The notes beneath the pieces were generated by a model. The model saw only the letters and a program-made list of their open reading frames with translations, was not told the DNA's origin and did no database searches. Made by a program: the position numbers and the translations under genes. From NCBI GenBank assembly GCA_002841785.1, contig PHAW01000002.1, positions 1-61,129 on the forward strand: a stretch of 61,129 nt of DNA. The letters run 5' to 3'. Origin of the DNA: Deltaproteobacteria bacterium HGW-Deltaproteobacteria-3. GTDB taxonomy: Bacteria; Desulfobacterota; Desulfobulbia; Desulfobulbales; Desulfurivibrionaceae. Below are positions 33,468 through 42,126 of the stretch, piece after piece (the first letter of the stretch is position 1; each line of letters opens with the position of its first letter).

Positions 33468-34157
33468 ATGGTCAATGGCCCGGATTATGATTTTCTGCAA
33501 GCGATCCCTGTCTTTTCCTCCCTTCCGGACGAAGTGCTCCGGGAGTTGCTGGTCCGCTGCCGGAAAAAGAAATTCCGCAGCGGTCAGCATGTTTTTTATC
33601 AGGACGATGCCGTGGAGCATCTCTACATTGTCGAGATGGGTTCTGTGGAGATTTATAAAAGCGATGTCAATGGCCGCAAGGTTACCCTCTGGCATGTCGA
33701 TGCGGGCAAGGTTTTCTGTCTGGCCAACCTCTTTGCCGGCAGATCCTTTGCCAATGCCCTTGCCCAGGATGATTGCCTGATTTTCTGTCTGCCGCGTAAG
33801 GATCTGGACTGGATCTTGGCCCAGCATCATGAGCTCGCCCTGCATTTTATCACCTGTATTTCTTCGAAGATGGCCGGCTATGCGACCCTGCTGGAGGATT
33901 TCACCTTTAAGAATGTGCAGGAGCGGCTGGTCAAGATCCTGCTCACCAATTCCCAGCCGGGCAAGGACAAGATTCCGGTGTGCAGCCTTACCCAGAACGA
34001 ACTGGCCTGCCGCTTGGGAACCTGTCGCGAGGTGGTCTCCCGCAGCCTGACCAAACTCAAGAATGATGGGCTTCTGGATACGGTGAGCACGGGGAAATTA
34101 TCGCGTATCATGCTGAAAGACCCTGTCAGGTTGCGGGATCTGGGTGAACCTTTCTGA
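33468..34157 (+). CDS. Crp/Fnr-family transcription regulator
   Basis: Regulator of 229 residues with an N-terminal cyclic-nucleotide-binding-like beta roll (~12-125), a long dimer helix and a C-terminal HTH. No FNR-type N-terminal cysteine cluster is present, and no haem motif is obvious. The recognition helix contains CREVVSRSLTKL. Its R-E-x-x-x-R spacing is the same as CRP residues R180-E181-R185, which read GTGA, so a TGTGA-N6-TCACA site is expected. One such site lies 2.1 kb away at 36271-36286, upstream of the porin. ATG 33468 follows AGGAGGAG. Effector unknown. Confidence 0.9.
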   Translation: MVNGPDYDFLQAIPVFSSLPDEVLRELLVRCRKKKFRSGQHVFYQDDAVEHLYIVEMGSVEIYKSDVNGRKVTLWHVDAGKVFCLANLFAGRSFANALAQDDCLIFCLPRKDLDWILAQHHELALHFITCISSKMAGYATLLEDFTFKNVQERLVKILLTNSQPGKDKIPVCSLTQNELACRLGTCREVVSRSLTKLKNDGLLDTVSTGKLSRIMLKDPVRLRDLGEPF

Positions 34158-34226
34158 TAGGGTGTGTGGCTTGAGGGCTGTAATTTTCAAGGTGTCCGCT
34201 GATTCTTTCTCTTTGTGGTTAAAGGC

Positions 34227-34254
34227 CCCGGCTGGCCGCGGGAGGCCAGCCGGG
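34227..34254. terminator. Strong hairpin after the Crp/Fnr gene
   Basis: CCCGGCTGGCC (34227-34237) and GGCCAGCCGGG (34244-34254) form an 11-bp perfect stem with a 6-base loop between two convergent genes. T-runs are weak on both strands, so termination is likely but not certain. Confidence 0.5.
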
Positions 34255-34343
34255 AAGGAGATAAGGAGACAGGTGATACTGCAAAGGGCCGTCGCCCTGA
34301 ATAGCTTTTGTACAGCGATGACCGCGCATTTTTCGGCAGGCTT

Positions 34344-34664
34344 CTAATCCTCGCCCTTCGGCTCTGCCCACTTGAAGCGAAACCATCGTTCTTTTCCGTT
34401 TTTCGCCTCAACCTGTTCGGGTTGAGGCGGAGAAGCCTGCTTTTCCGCAACAGGTTGTTGGGTTTTAGTTGCGGGCTTGGCCGTGGTCGGCATGTCCAGC
34501 CCTGCTATGGCATCGGTCTTGCCTTGAAAACTTACCCCCTGAATGCTTCCCGTGTATTGGATCACCACCGCATTGCCGGAGGTAAGATGCACGACCAACT
34601 CTTCGGCAAACGCGGGGCTGCTTGCGATAAGGCCAAGCAGGACGAAGAGGATTGTTTTTTTCAT
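34344..34664 (-). CDS. Exported small protein of unknown function
   Basis: A 106-residue protein with a clear signal peptide (KKTILFVLLGLIASSPAFA) ending in AFA-EE. The mature part starts with a short beta domain (LVVHLTSGNAVVIQYTGSIQGVSFQG) that could be a small SH3-like or hyperosmotic-type fold. A Pro/Lys/Gln-rich linker and a basic-aromatic end (RWFRFKWAEP) follow. It lies downstream of the porin on the same strand, behind a hairpin. Confidence 0.65.
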   Translation of the reverse strand: MKKTILFVLLGLIASSPAFAEELVVHLTSGNAVVIQYTGSIQGVSFQGKTDAIAGLDMPTTAKPATKTQQPVAEKQASPPQPEQVEAKNGKERWFRFKWAEPKGED

Positions 34665-34721
34665 GGTTTCTCCTGATGATCTGTTACGCCGTTTAATTTT
34701 TTCCGACGTTAATCTGAGAGA

Positions 34722-34756
34722 ACAGGCCTTCCCGCCTTGCGGGCAAGAAGGCCTGT
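34722..34756 (-). terminator. Terminator-like hairpin after the porin gene
   Basis: ACAGGCCTTC (34722-34731) pairs with GAAGGCCTGT (34747-34756), with a further inner GC pairing. It lies 15 bases beyond the porin stop on the - strand. A short pyrimidine tract follows on that strand. Confidence 0.55.
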
Positions 34757-34770
34757 GAAATCATGACGGA

Positions 34771-36165
34771 TTAAAATGAAACCATGAACATGGCCGTCAT
34801 CGTGTCGTAGCTGGTTGTCGTGCCGACGGTGGGGGTGAGGAAGTCTATATAATCTGCGAGATTGGTGGGCTTGTCGTACTCGGTCCGGTAATATTCCACA
34901 GTGAACCGCAACTTGTCATTGCCCCACACAAAGTAATTTATCCCGATGCCCCACTGTTTCACTTCCTGGTCGTCGACATTCAGCAGGTTCGCCACATTCC
35001 AATCTTCGTAGCGGGCAAAGGGCTGGAGTTTGCCTTTGGGGCCAACGGTGATGGGGAGAACGTAGCCAAGCTTTGCATAATATCCATCGCGCTGGCCGGT
35101 GGCTCCACCCACAATGGTTCCCAGATCTCCAGGCGCGCGGGCGGTCTTGTAGGCATCGTCAAAATCGACGTCAAGATAGAGGGCGGTGGCGGTGAGCACC
35201 CCGCCATCGGCGAATGGGTATTCAAAAAAGATATCCGCTGTCCAGGCCGTGTAATCCACGGTCTCATCGCCGGTAATCGTAGGCAAAAAGAAGTTATCCG
35301 TCCCCATCGCTCCGGCAGGCGCCGTGTTTTTATAGGCGGCATCCTTTTCGTATGCTCCGGCAACACCCAGGGTCAAGACCTTGCCCTTTTTGCCAAGGTA
35401 GGTGCCCTTGTACCCGCCGGCGCTGGCGCTGGTTTCGGGGTCCAGAAATGAATAATGGAGTCGCGCCACATATTCCAGATTGCTGCTGGGCTCGGCGCTG
35501 GTGGTATAGGTCTTGTCCTGGAACGGATTATAGAAAGTGGCAGCGCCCTCTCTTCCCTCCATGATTCCGGCGAAGTATTTCAGGTGATTATCAATAAAAG
35601 CGCCGGTGGCCACAACGCCCATATCCCGGCTGTTCTTGGTGGCGTCCGTGCCATAGGGAGAATACACAAAAGATGACCGCTCGTGGCTGAGCGGCGCGAA
35701 GCATTCGTCCAGATTGGCGCGGGTCAGAGGGATCTTGGTGAGACCGACCTTGATATTGAGCTCATCATTAAACATCCCGATGAGATAGCCGTCGGTCAAT
35801 CTGATCTGGGAATTGGTCTTGCTGTTATTTTTTGAAAGTTCATAGCCGCCGCCTCCGAAGTTCCGGGTGGCGCTGGTGCCGCCGCAGGTCTGAAATTTGG
35901 CGCCCCAGGTATCGTCATACATGCCGGTGAAAACGATCCGAGCCCTCCGGAGATCGGCGTCCCAGCGGCTTGCCTGGCCATCCGCGCCGGAACCAAAATT
36001 CGTGTGGTCCAAAATTCCCTGAAATTTCACATCGAGTTGCAGGTAGCCGCCATCATCGCCGAAATCAATGGATGGTCCGGCGTTGGCCTTGTCCGGCAAG
36101 GCCAGTCCACCCGCGAGGCATGAACAAAAGGCGGTTGCCGCAAGAACCGTGTACATTTTTTTCAT
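34771..36165 (-). CDS. Outer-membrane porin of the OprO/OprP type
   Basis: Beta-barrel porin of 464 residues. The signal peptide ends near KANAGPSIDFGDDGG. YLQLDVKFQGILDHTNFGS, WDADLRRARIVFTGMY and LNIKVGLTKIPLTRANLDE are features of the phosphate-selective porin O/P family. It ends in the aromatic residue typical of outer-membrane barrels (MFMVSF). ATG 36165 follows GGAGGAG. The 276-base upstream region carries a perfect CRP-type palindrome and a second palindrome, so a Crp/Fnr-like factor probably controls it. The name 'phosphate-selective' should not be taken as proof of substrate; arsenate is a chemical analogue. Confidence 0.87.
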   Translation of the reverse strand: MKKMYTVLAATAFCSCLAGGLALPDKANAGPSIDFGDDGGYLQLDVKFQGILDHTNFGSGADGQASRWDADLRRARIVFTGMYDDTWGAKFQTCGGTSATRNFGGGGYELSKNNSKTNSQIRLTDGYLIGMFNDELNIKVGLTKIPLTRANLDECFAPLSHERSSFVYSPYGTDATKNSRDMGVVATGAFIDNHLKYFAGIMEGREGAATFYNPFQDKTYTTSAEPSSNLEYVARLHYSFLDPETSASAGGYKGTYLGKKGKVLTLGVAGAYEKDAAYKNTAPAGAMGTDNFFLPTITGDETVDYTAWTADIFFEYPFADGGVLTATALYLDVDFDDAYKTARAPGDLGTIVGGATGQRDGYYAKLGYVLPITVGPKGKLQPFARYEDWNVANLLNVDDQEVKQWGIGINYFVWGNDKLRFTVEYYRTEYDKPTNLADYIDFLTPTVGTTTSYDTMTAMFMVSF

Positions 36166-36248
36166 CTCTCTCCTCCTTAATGAAGATTGAAAAACAGCGC
36201 GCAGGCACAATGCCTTGGTCTCTCTTAGCAAGAGAAGGAAGAGGGAAC

Positions 36249-36264
36249 AATGACCGAGGTCATT
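36249..36264. promoter_or_regulatory. Palindrome upstream of the porin
   Basis: AATGACC-GA-GGTCATT is a perfect inverted repeat whose centre lies 22 bases from the centre of the CRP-type site at 36271-36286, about two helical turns. It may be a second operator. Confidence 0.5.
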
Positions 36265-36270
36265 GGGCGA

Positions 36271-36286
36271 TGTGACTTTAGTCACA
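36271..36286. promoter_or_regulatory. CRP-type operator
   Basis: TGTGACTTTAGTCACA is an exact TGTGA-N6-TCACA site, 106 bases before the porin start and 155 bases before the ZIP transporter start. It matches the sequence expected for the recognition helix of the Crp/Fnr protein at 33468-34157. Confidence 0.7.
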
Positions 36287-36441
36287 ACGGAGACTGAGGG
36301 AAAAGGAAAGAAGAGGTGCGGCAAGAACCGTGAGGCGTTCCGCCCCATTTCCCGCATATACTTTTTGCTGTTTCTGGCATACAATGGCGCCATACGGTTT
36401 TTCAGGACAACTCCCCACGAGACAGGCGGCAGGCTCCGACC

Positions 36442-37257
36442 ATGGTGATTTTTTTTCAGGAATTGAACCCGGTTCTCCAGGCCCTTCTGGCCACCATTTT
36501 TACCTGGGGCGTGACCGCTGCGGGCGCGGCCCTGGTTTTTATGCATCGAACCATGAACCAGAAGCTCATGGATTCCATGCTCGGCTTTGCCGCGGGGGTG
36601 ATGATCGCCGCGAGTTTCTGGTCGCTGCTCGCCCCGGGCATCGAGATGGCCGGGGCGATGGGCTTTGTTCCCTGGCGTACCGCCGCCCTCGGGTTTCTGG
36701 CCGGCGGGTTGTTCATGCGGCTCATTGACCGTTTCCTGCCCCATCTCCATCCCGGGTTGGATATCAGCAAGAGCGAGGGAGTGAAAACCTCCTGGCAGCG
36801 CAGCACGTTGCTGGTGCTGGCCATTACCCTGCACAACATCCCCGAGGGTCTGGCCGTGGGCGTGGCCTTCGGCGCGGTGGCCGCCAATATCCCTTCGGCA
36901 AGCCTGGGCGGCGCCATTGCCTTGGCCATCGGCATCGGCTTGCAGAATTTCCCCGAAGGCGCGGCGGTGTCCTTGCCCTTGCGCCGCGAAGGCTTGAGCC
37001 GGACGAAGAGCTTCCTGCTGGGTCAGTCCTCCGGGTTGGTGGAGCCGGTGGCCGGGGTGCTGGGCGCCTATTTCGTCCTCAGCATGCAGTCCGTTCTCCC
37101 CTTCGCCCTCTGTTTTGCCGCCGGGGCCATGATCTTTGTCGTGGTGGAAGAGCTGATTCCGGAGTCGCAGCAGAATCCCAAGCATATCGATATCGTCACC
37201 ATGGCGACCATGGTGGGTTTTGCGGTGATGATGGTGCTTGACGTGGCGTTGGGGTAA
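36442..37257 (+). CDS. ZIP-family metal transporter
   Basis: Inner-membrane divalent-metal importer of 271 residues with about eight helices. The metal-site helices carry LHNIPEGLAVGVAFG and LQNFPEGAAVSLPL. VEELIPESQ in a later helix is also typical of the GufA/ZupT branch. It is divergent from the porin and shares its upstream region with the CRP-type site. Specificity (Zn, Fe, Mn or others) cannot be read from the sequence. Confidence 0.9.
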   Translation: MVIFFQELNPVLQALLATIFTWGVTAAGAALVFMHRTMNQKLMDSMLGFAAGVMIAASFWSLLAPGIEMAGAMGFVPWRTAALGFLAGGLFMRLIDRFLPHLHPGLDISKSEGVKTSWQRSTLLVLAITLHNIPEGLAVGVAFGAVAANIPSASLGGAIALAIGIGLQNFPEGAAVSLPLRREGLSRTKSFLLGQSSGLVEPVAGVLGAYFVLSMQSVLPFALCFAAGAMIFVVVEELIPESQQNPKHIDIVTMATMVGFAVMMVLDVALG

Positions 37258-37268
37258 GGGCAATGAAT

Positions 37269-37373
37269 AATGAAAAGTGAAGAGTGAAAAATGAAAAGAC
37301 AACACAGTGGGTACGGTTTGGGGTACAGAAGCGCACAGGATCTTTTTGCATTATGCATTCTTCACTTTTCATT
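37269..37373. repeat. A/T-rich inverted repeat element between ZIP and srkA
   Basis: AATGAAAAGTGAAGAGTG (37269-37286) is the reverse complement of CATTCTTCACTTTTCATT (37356-37373) with one mismatch. The 69 bases between look unlike coding sequence. It resembles the small dispersed repeats common in intergenic regions of this group; no transposase is present. Confidence 0.6.
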
Positions 37374-37381
37374 GAGTTGCC

Positions 37382-38392
37382 ATGAACCGTACTGTTAAGC
37401 CCCCCGCGCATTCCGCCTTTCACCATCTGACCCCGGACATGGTCCTCGGTCTGGTGGAAAAGGCTCTGGATATCCGCTGCACCAACCTCTGCCGGCCTCT
37501 GGCCAGCTACATCAATCGGGTCTATGAGCTGGAGGGCGAAAACGGCGAAGGGCTGGTGGTCAAGTTCTATCGGCCCGGGCGCTGGAGCCATGGTGCGCTC
37601 CAGGATGAGCATGAGTTTTTGCTGGAGCTTGCCGGCCGGGAGATTCCCGTCATCGCTCCGCTTGTTTTGCAGGGCAACGGCAGTCTCGGCGAGCATGAAG
37701 GGATGTATTTCACCGTGTTTCCCAAGTGCGGCGGCCGCAGCCTGGATGAATACAGCGAGGAGCAGTGGCTGGAAATCGGCCGTCTGCTCGGGCGGATCCA
37801 TGCCGTGGGCGCGGGCCGGATCCCGGAGGGGCGGATCACCATGACCCCGGAGAAATCAACCCGGCAGCAGGCGGACTATCTTCTGGCCGGGAAGTTCATG
37901 CCTGCGGACCTGGCCGTGCAATTCGCCGAACTGACCAAGGCTCTGATCGGTGAGATCAGCCCGTTGTTTGCCAACACCGAGATGATCCGCATCCACGGCG
38001 ACTGCCATTTCTCCAACCTCATCTACCGCCCGGGCGAATCCTTCTATCTCATCGACTTCGACGATATGGCCCTTGGCCCGCCGGTGCAGGATTTCTGGAT
38101 GCTGCTGCCCGGCTATCGGGAAGAAACCTTTGCCGAGATCGAGCTTTTTCTCGAAGGCTACGAGACCTTCCGGGATTTCGACCGGCGGAGCCTGCGGCTG
38201 ATCGAGCCGCTGAGGGCCATGCGTTTTATCCACTACATGGCCTGGTGCGGGTATCAGGTGGCCGAGGAGGGATTGAGCCGGGTGGCCCCGGATTTCGGCA
38301 CCCGCGAGTACTGGCAGCGGGAGCTGCGCGATCTTGCCGACCAGATGGAGCGGATCAGGAGTACGCCCGAGCCCCAGGGAAACTGGCTCTGA
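37382..38392 (+). CDS. srkA: Stress response kinase A (YihE-type protein kinase)
   Basis: Ser/Thr kinase of 336 residues with an aminoglycoside-phosphotransferase-like fold. Family segments: LASYINRVYELEGENGEGLVVKFYRP (nucleotide-binding lobe with the Lys), EHEFLLELAGREIPV, the catalytic loop MIRIHGDCHFSNLIY, and FYLIDFDDMALGPPVQDFW (metal-binding Asp). E. coli SrkA limits stress-induced death. The length matches. A short gap separates it from the LpxR-type gene downstream on the same strand. Confidence 0.93.
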   Translation: MNRTVKPPAHSAFHHLTPDMVLGLVEKALDIRCTNLCRPLASYINRVYELEGENGEGLVVKFYRPGRWSHGALQDEHEFLLELAGREIPVIAPLVLQGNGSLGEHEGMYFTVFPKCGGRSLDEYSEEQWLEIGRLLGRIHAVGAGRIPEGRITMTPEKSTRQQADYLLAGKFMPADLAVQFAELTKALIGEISPLFANTEMIRIHGDCHFSNLIYRPGESFYLIDFDDMALGPPVQDFWMLLPGYREETFAEIELFLEGYETFRDFDRRSLRLIEPLRAMRFIHYMAWCGYQVAEEGLSRVAPDFGTREYWQRELRDLADQMERIRSTPEPQGNWL

Positions 38393-38491
38393 GGCTGGGC
38401 GGTTTGGCGAGAGACAGGTGGGGTGTCCCCATAATGGACGACAAGCGGCAACCTTCCCGGCCGGAAAACGGAAGGATGGAGAAAAGAAGAT

Positions 38492-39544
38492 ATGCTGCTG
38501 CCGACAGATTTTGCTCGTCCCGGTCTCCGGGCCTCCCTGGCCGGGCTGCTTTTTGGCCTTTTCTGCCTTGCTCCGGCAACATCCTCCCTGGCCGCGGAAG
38601 AACCGCAGTTGCCGTGGACCGTGAATGTCTACTTTGAAAACGACCTCTTTACCGGCACGGATCGCAACTACACCAACGGCGTCAAGATTTCCCTCATCTC
38701 TCCGGACCTGGTCAGCTTTGTCGAGAGCGGCAAGCTGCCGGAGTGGAGCCTTGAATACATTTACCGGCTGCCCTTTATCAACGATCCGGATCCGGCTTTG
38801 AAGCGCAAGGTGGAATTCTCCCTTGGCCAGGACATCTACACCCCTGACGACATCTCCCGCAGCGACCTGATCAGCGAGGACCGCCCCTATGCCGGCTGGA
38901 CCTACTTTGCCGCGGCATTTCATACCAGAAGCAGCAAGCAAATGGATACCATCGAGCTGCAACTGGGCATGGTCGGGCCGAGTTCCTTTGCCGAGGAGAC
39001 GCAGAAGATGGTGCACGATCTTACCGGCAATCAAAAGCCAAACGGCTGGGAGCACCAGTTGAAAAACGAGCCGGGGTTGGCCGCGATTTACGAACGCAAA
39101 TGGCACCTCACCCCTTTCATCAGCCGGGGCAATTTTGCCGTCGACGCCATAACCCACCTCGGCTGCGCCCTGGGCAATGTTTTCACCTATGCCAACACCG
39201 GCTTCGAAACCCGTTTGGGCTGGAACCTGCCCGACGACTTCGGCGTAAGCCTGATCCGGCCGGCAGGCAATACCAGCTTTTCCGCAAGGCAGCAGCAGGG
39301 CGGTTATTTCTTTGCCGCAGTGAACGGTCGGGCGGTGCTCCAGGACATCTTCCTGGACGGCAATACCTTCGCCCACAGCCACAGCGTTGACAAGCGACCA
39401 TTTGTCGCCGACCTGGCAGGCGGGGCCGCCGTCTATTTCCAACAGTTCAAGCTGACCTGGACCCAGGTGCTCCGCACCAAGGAATACGAAGAACAACACG
39501 GCAATCACACCTTCGGTTCCTTCACCCTCTCCTTCTTTTTTTAG
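38492..39544 (+). CDS. LpxR/DUF2219-family outer-membrane protein, copy 1
   Basis: Outer-membrane barrel of 350 residues with an N-terminal signal peptide ending ...SSLAAEEPQ. Family motifs near the N-terminus are YFENDLFTGTDRNYTNG and EDRPYAGWTYFAA, as in the LpxR lipid A 3'-O-deacylases. The C-terminus ends in phenylalanines (TLSFFF), as expected for barrel insertion. LpxR removes the 3' acyloxyacyl chain of lipid A; activity here is inferred. A close paralogue, similar along its whole length, lies 9.8 kb away at 48322-49362. Confidence 0.87.
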   Translation: MLLPTDFARPGLRASLAGLLFGLFCLAPATSSLAAEEPQLPWTVNVYFENDLFTGTDRNYTNGVKISLISPDLVSFVESGKLPEWSLEYIYRLPFINDPDPALKRKVEFSLGQDIYTPDDISRSDLISEDRPYAGWTYFAAAFHTRSSKQMDTIELQLGMVGPSSFAEETQKMVHDLTGNQKPNGWEHQLKNEPGLAAIYERKWHLTPFISRGNFAVDAITHLGCALGNVFTYANTGFETRLGWNLPDDFGVSLIRPAGNTSFSARQQQGGYFFAAVNGRAVLQDIFLDGNTFAHSHSVDKRPFVADLAGGAAVYFQQFKLTWTQVLRTKEYEEQHGNHTFGSFTLSFFF

Positions 39545-39757
39545 CGTTGTCCCGGCCTGGAGACTCGGCAAATTCCAAAATTTTGCAAGATCTGGGCGGG
39601 TACCTATTATTTTTCAATCTTCGGCATTTTCCTGGCGAATTGCATTGACCAGCTTTGTCTGTTTCTGCGAATATGGAAGAGTCGGCAGGGCATAAATCCT
39701 TGCGCGGCAACACCGATGGCAGTCATGCCAACACATCAACGAATCAGGAGGAATGCG

Positions 39758-40264
39758 ATGAGGATTTTAGGGAAACGTAGGGTTGCACCGATGCTGGCGC
39801 TGTTTGTCCTTGGACTGCTAATGGCAGGGGCGGTTACCGCCATGGCGGCAACGGAATCTTCGGCCAAGATCAAAACCGCCATGGCCGCCATGAAAGACGA
39901 GGCGGCAAAGCTTGGCGCACCCAAGATTGAAGGAGGATCACTCTTCTTCGGCACCAGCAAGATAAACGACAACTATGCGCTGGTGGACTCCCTGAAAGCC
40001 AAATTCGGCTGCACCGCCACCTTTTTCATGAAAAAAGGGGATGCATTCGTCCGCGTCAGCACCAATGTAATGAAAGACGGCAAACGCGCGGTCGGCACCC
40101 CGCTGGACCCAAGCGGCCCTGCCATCGCGGCCATCCGCCAGGGCAACGCCTTTTACGGAATGGTTGACATCCTCGGCAAGCTCTACGACACCGGCTATGA
40201 ACCGATCAAGAACGCGGGCGGCGAAATCATCGGCGTATACTACATCGGCTACCTGATGGAATAG
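39758..40264 (+). CDS. Exported single Cache-domain protein
   Basis: A 168-residue protein consisting of a signal peptide (MLALFVLGLLMAGAVTAMAA) and one Cache_3/Cache_2-type ligand-binding domain: LFFGTSKINDNYALVDSLKAKFG, TATFFMKKGDAFVRVSTNV, AIRQGNAFYGMVDILGKLYDTGYEPIK and GVYYIGY. There is no membrane signalling part. CAGGAGG precedes ATG 39758. It lies 202 bases upstream of a chemoreceptor gene and may be a soluble periplasmic sensor that docks with it; that partnership is inference. Confidence 0.85.
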   Translation: MRILGKRRVAPMLALFVLGLLMAGAVTAMAATESSAKIKTAMAAMKDEAAKLGAPKIEGGSLFFGTSKINDNYALVDSLKAKFGCTATFFMKKGDAFVRVSTNVMKDGKRAVGTPLDPSGPAIAAIRQGNAFYGMVDILGKLYDTGYEPIKNAGGEIIGVYYIGYLME

Positions 40265-40466
40265 CACGGCAATATGGGGCTTCGCTCCCGGCTGTTGCAT
40301 CGTTCCTGCGGCCGTGGAGGAGGGGAAAAGGGAAGATCGTCCCGCGCGGGGGGGGCGAGGCAAAAATAGTATGGGCCGGCAAGGGAGCAGTCGTCGAAGG
40401 GACTTTTCTCCCTTACCGGCAAAATCATATCAACGCTATCACTATCACTGTGCATAAAGGAAAGAG

Positions 40467-42080
40467 ATGTCCAGGCAACAGACAACCATAGGTAAGAAAA
40501 TCGGAGGAGGATTCGGAGGGGTACTTCTGTTGGTCGTGGTGCTCACCGGGATTTATGAGTTTGCGTTGATCTCCGCCACAACGAAGTTCACCCGTCTCAT
40601 CGAACAGGACATGGCCATCGCCCTGCGCGCCAGCACGGCCAAAATCGTCTTGATCCAGTGCAGGCAGGATGAAAAAATGTTGCTGTACGCCGACGATGCG
40701 CTGCTCGCCAAGGAAGCCGACGGCTACATCGCCTCCTTCAAGGAGGAGCTTGAATCCATCGCGAATCTGGCCAAGAACGCAGGGCAGCCAAAACTGATGG
40801 ACAACGCCAGGCAGCTCCTGACCTTGGCCGATGACTACCAAAGAGCCTTTGGCGCCATGCTCGCCGCCCCCGTGGGCAATGAACGCATGGTCGCCGCCCT
40901 GGCGGTGCGCAAAACAACCAAGGCTGTTGATCCGCTGCTGGAGGAGTTGCTCAATGAAGCCAAGGATGGAGCCCAAAAACAAACCGCTCTGGCCACGAAT
41001 TCAGCCGCCTTCCAGGCCAGGATCGCCTTGGGGCTTGGGATTGCGGTTTTGGTAACCGGCGGGTTGCTGGCCTTTTTCCTCGGCCGGGGTATCTCGACCA
41101 CCCTCAAGCGGATCAGCCTCACTCTGGGCGACGGCGCCAATCAGGTCGGCGCGGCGGCGGGGGAAGTCTCCTCTTCCAGCCAGACCTTGGCGGAAGGTGC
41201 GTCCCAGCAGGCGGCGGCGGTGGAGGAAACCTCCGCCTCCCTGGAAGAAGTCGGGGCCATGATCAAGCAGGATGCCGACAATGCCCGGCAGGCGGACGCG
41301 CTGATGAAGGAAGCGAATCAGGTTATCCAGAACGCCGATGAATCCATGAAGAAACTCACCGCCTCCATGCATGAGATCTCGGCGGCCAGCGCCGAAACCC
41401 AGAAAATCGTCAAAACCATCGACGAGATAGCCTTCCAGACCAACCTGCTGGCCCTGAATGCCGCGGTTGAGGCGGCCCGGGCCGGCGAGGCAGGGGCCGG
41501 GTTCGCGGTGGTGGCCGACGAGGTGCGCAATCTGGCCATGCGGGCGGCGGAGGCGGCCAAGAACACCTCCAATCTCATCGAGGGCACGGTGCAGAAGATC
41601 ATCACCGGCAACGCCCTGGTCAGCGAGACCAGCGAGTCGTTTAACGTTGCCGCCCAATCCACCACCCGTATCGGCACGATCATCACCGAAATGGCCGGAG
41701 CGGCAAGCCAGCAGGCCAACGCCATCAACCAGGTCACCAAGGCCATTCACGAGATCGACACCGTGACCCAGAGCAATGCAGCGGCAGCGGAACAATCCGC
41801 CTCCGCCTCCGAGGAGCTGAGCGCTCAGGCGGAGATGATGAACGGCTCGGTTGGGGAATTGCTGGCCTTGGTTATCTGCGTGAAAGAAGGAGGTTCAGGC
41901 GGCACAATCGGCTCCTCCAACCTGGGCCAGCTCAGGCGTCCTCCGGTGGCAGCCAAACTCCCGGGATCGCGCAAATCAGCGGGCCAGAGAAAGAGTCTGC
42001 CGCCCGCGGTCAAGAAGCAAGCGGCCTCGCCGAAACCTGAAGACGTGATCCCCATGGGTGAGGATTTCGAGGATTTTTAA
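40467..42080 (+). CDS. Methyl-accepting chemotaxis protein, 4-helix-bundle type
   Basis: Chemoreceptor of 537 residues. Helix ~17-36, periplasmic helical bundle ~37-186 with [14 protein letters not shown], helix ~190-208, and cytoplasmic coiled coil. The kinase-control tip is [20 protein letters not shown] and [17 protein letters not shown]. The C-terminus is a Pro/Lys-rich tail ending in GEDFEDF, which might tether CheR or CheB; the chemoreceptor at 53681 ends similarly. The cooS gene starts 46 bases after its stop, so they may share a transcript. Ligand unknown. Confidence 0.9.
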   Translation: MSRQQTTIGKKIGGGFGGVLLLVVVLTGIYEFALISATTKFTRLIEQDMAIALRASTAKIVLIQCRQDEKMLLYADDALLAKEADGYIASFKEELESIANLAKNAGQPKLMDNARQLLTLADDYQRAFGAMLAAPVGNERMVAALAVRKTTKAVDPLLEELLNEAKDGAQKQTALATNSAAFQARIALGLGIAVLVTGGLLAFFLGRGISTTLKRISLTLGDGANQVGAAAGEVSSSSQTLAEGASQQAAAVEETSASLEEVGAMIKQDADNARQADALMKEANQVIQNADESMKKLTASMHEISAASAETQKIVKTIDEIAFQTNLLALNAAVEAARAGEAGAGFAVVADEVRNLAMRAAEAAKNTSNLIEGTVQKIITGNALVSETSESFNVAAQSTTRIGTIITEMAGAASQQANAINQVTKAIHEIDTVTQSNAAAAEQSASASEELSAQAEMMNGSVGELLALVICVKEGGSGGTIGSSNLGQLRRPPVAAKLPGSRKSAGQRKSLPPAVKKQAASPKPEDVIPMGEDFEDF

Positions 42081-42126
42081 CCGGGCAAGGAACTGAACCT
42101 TTCCGGGAACACGAGGAGGACGCAAG

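Noticed and set aside
36205-36225. Sigma54 promoter before the porin
   Set aside because: AGGCAT-N5-CTGC on the - strand has several mismatches; not strong enough next to the clear CRP-type site.
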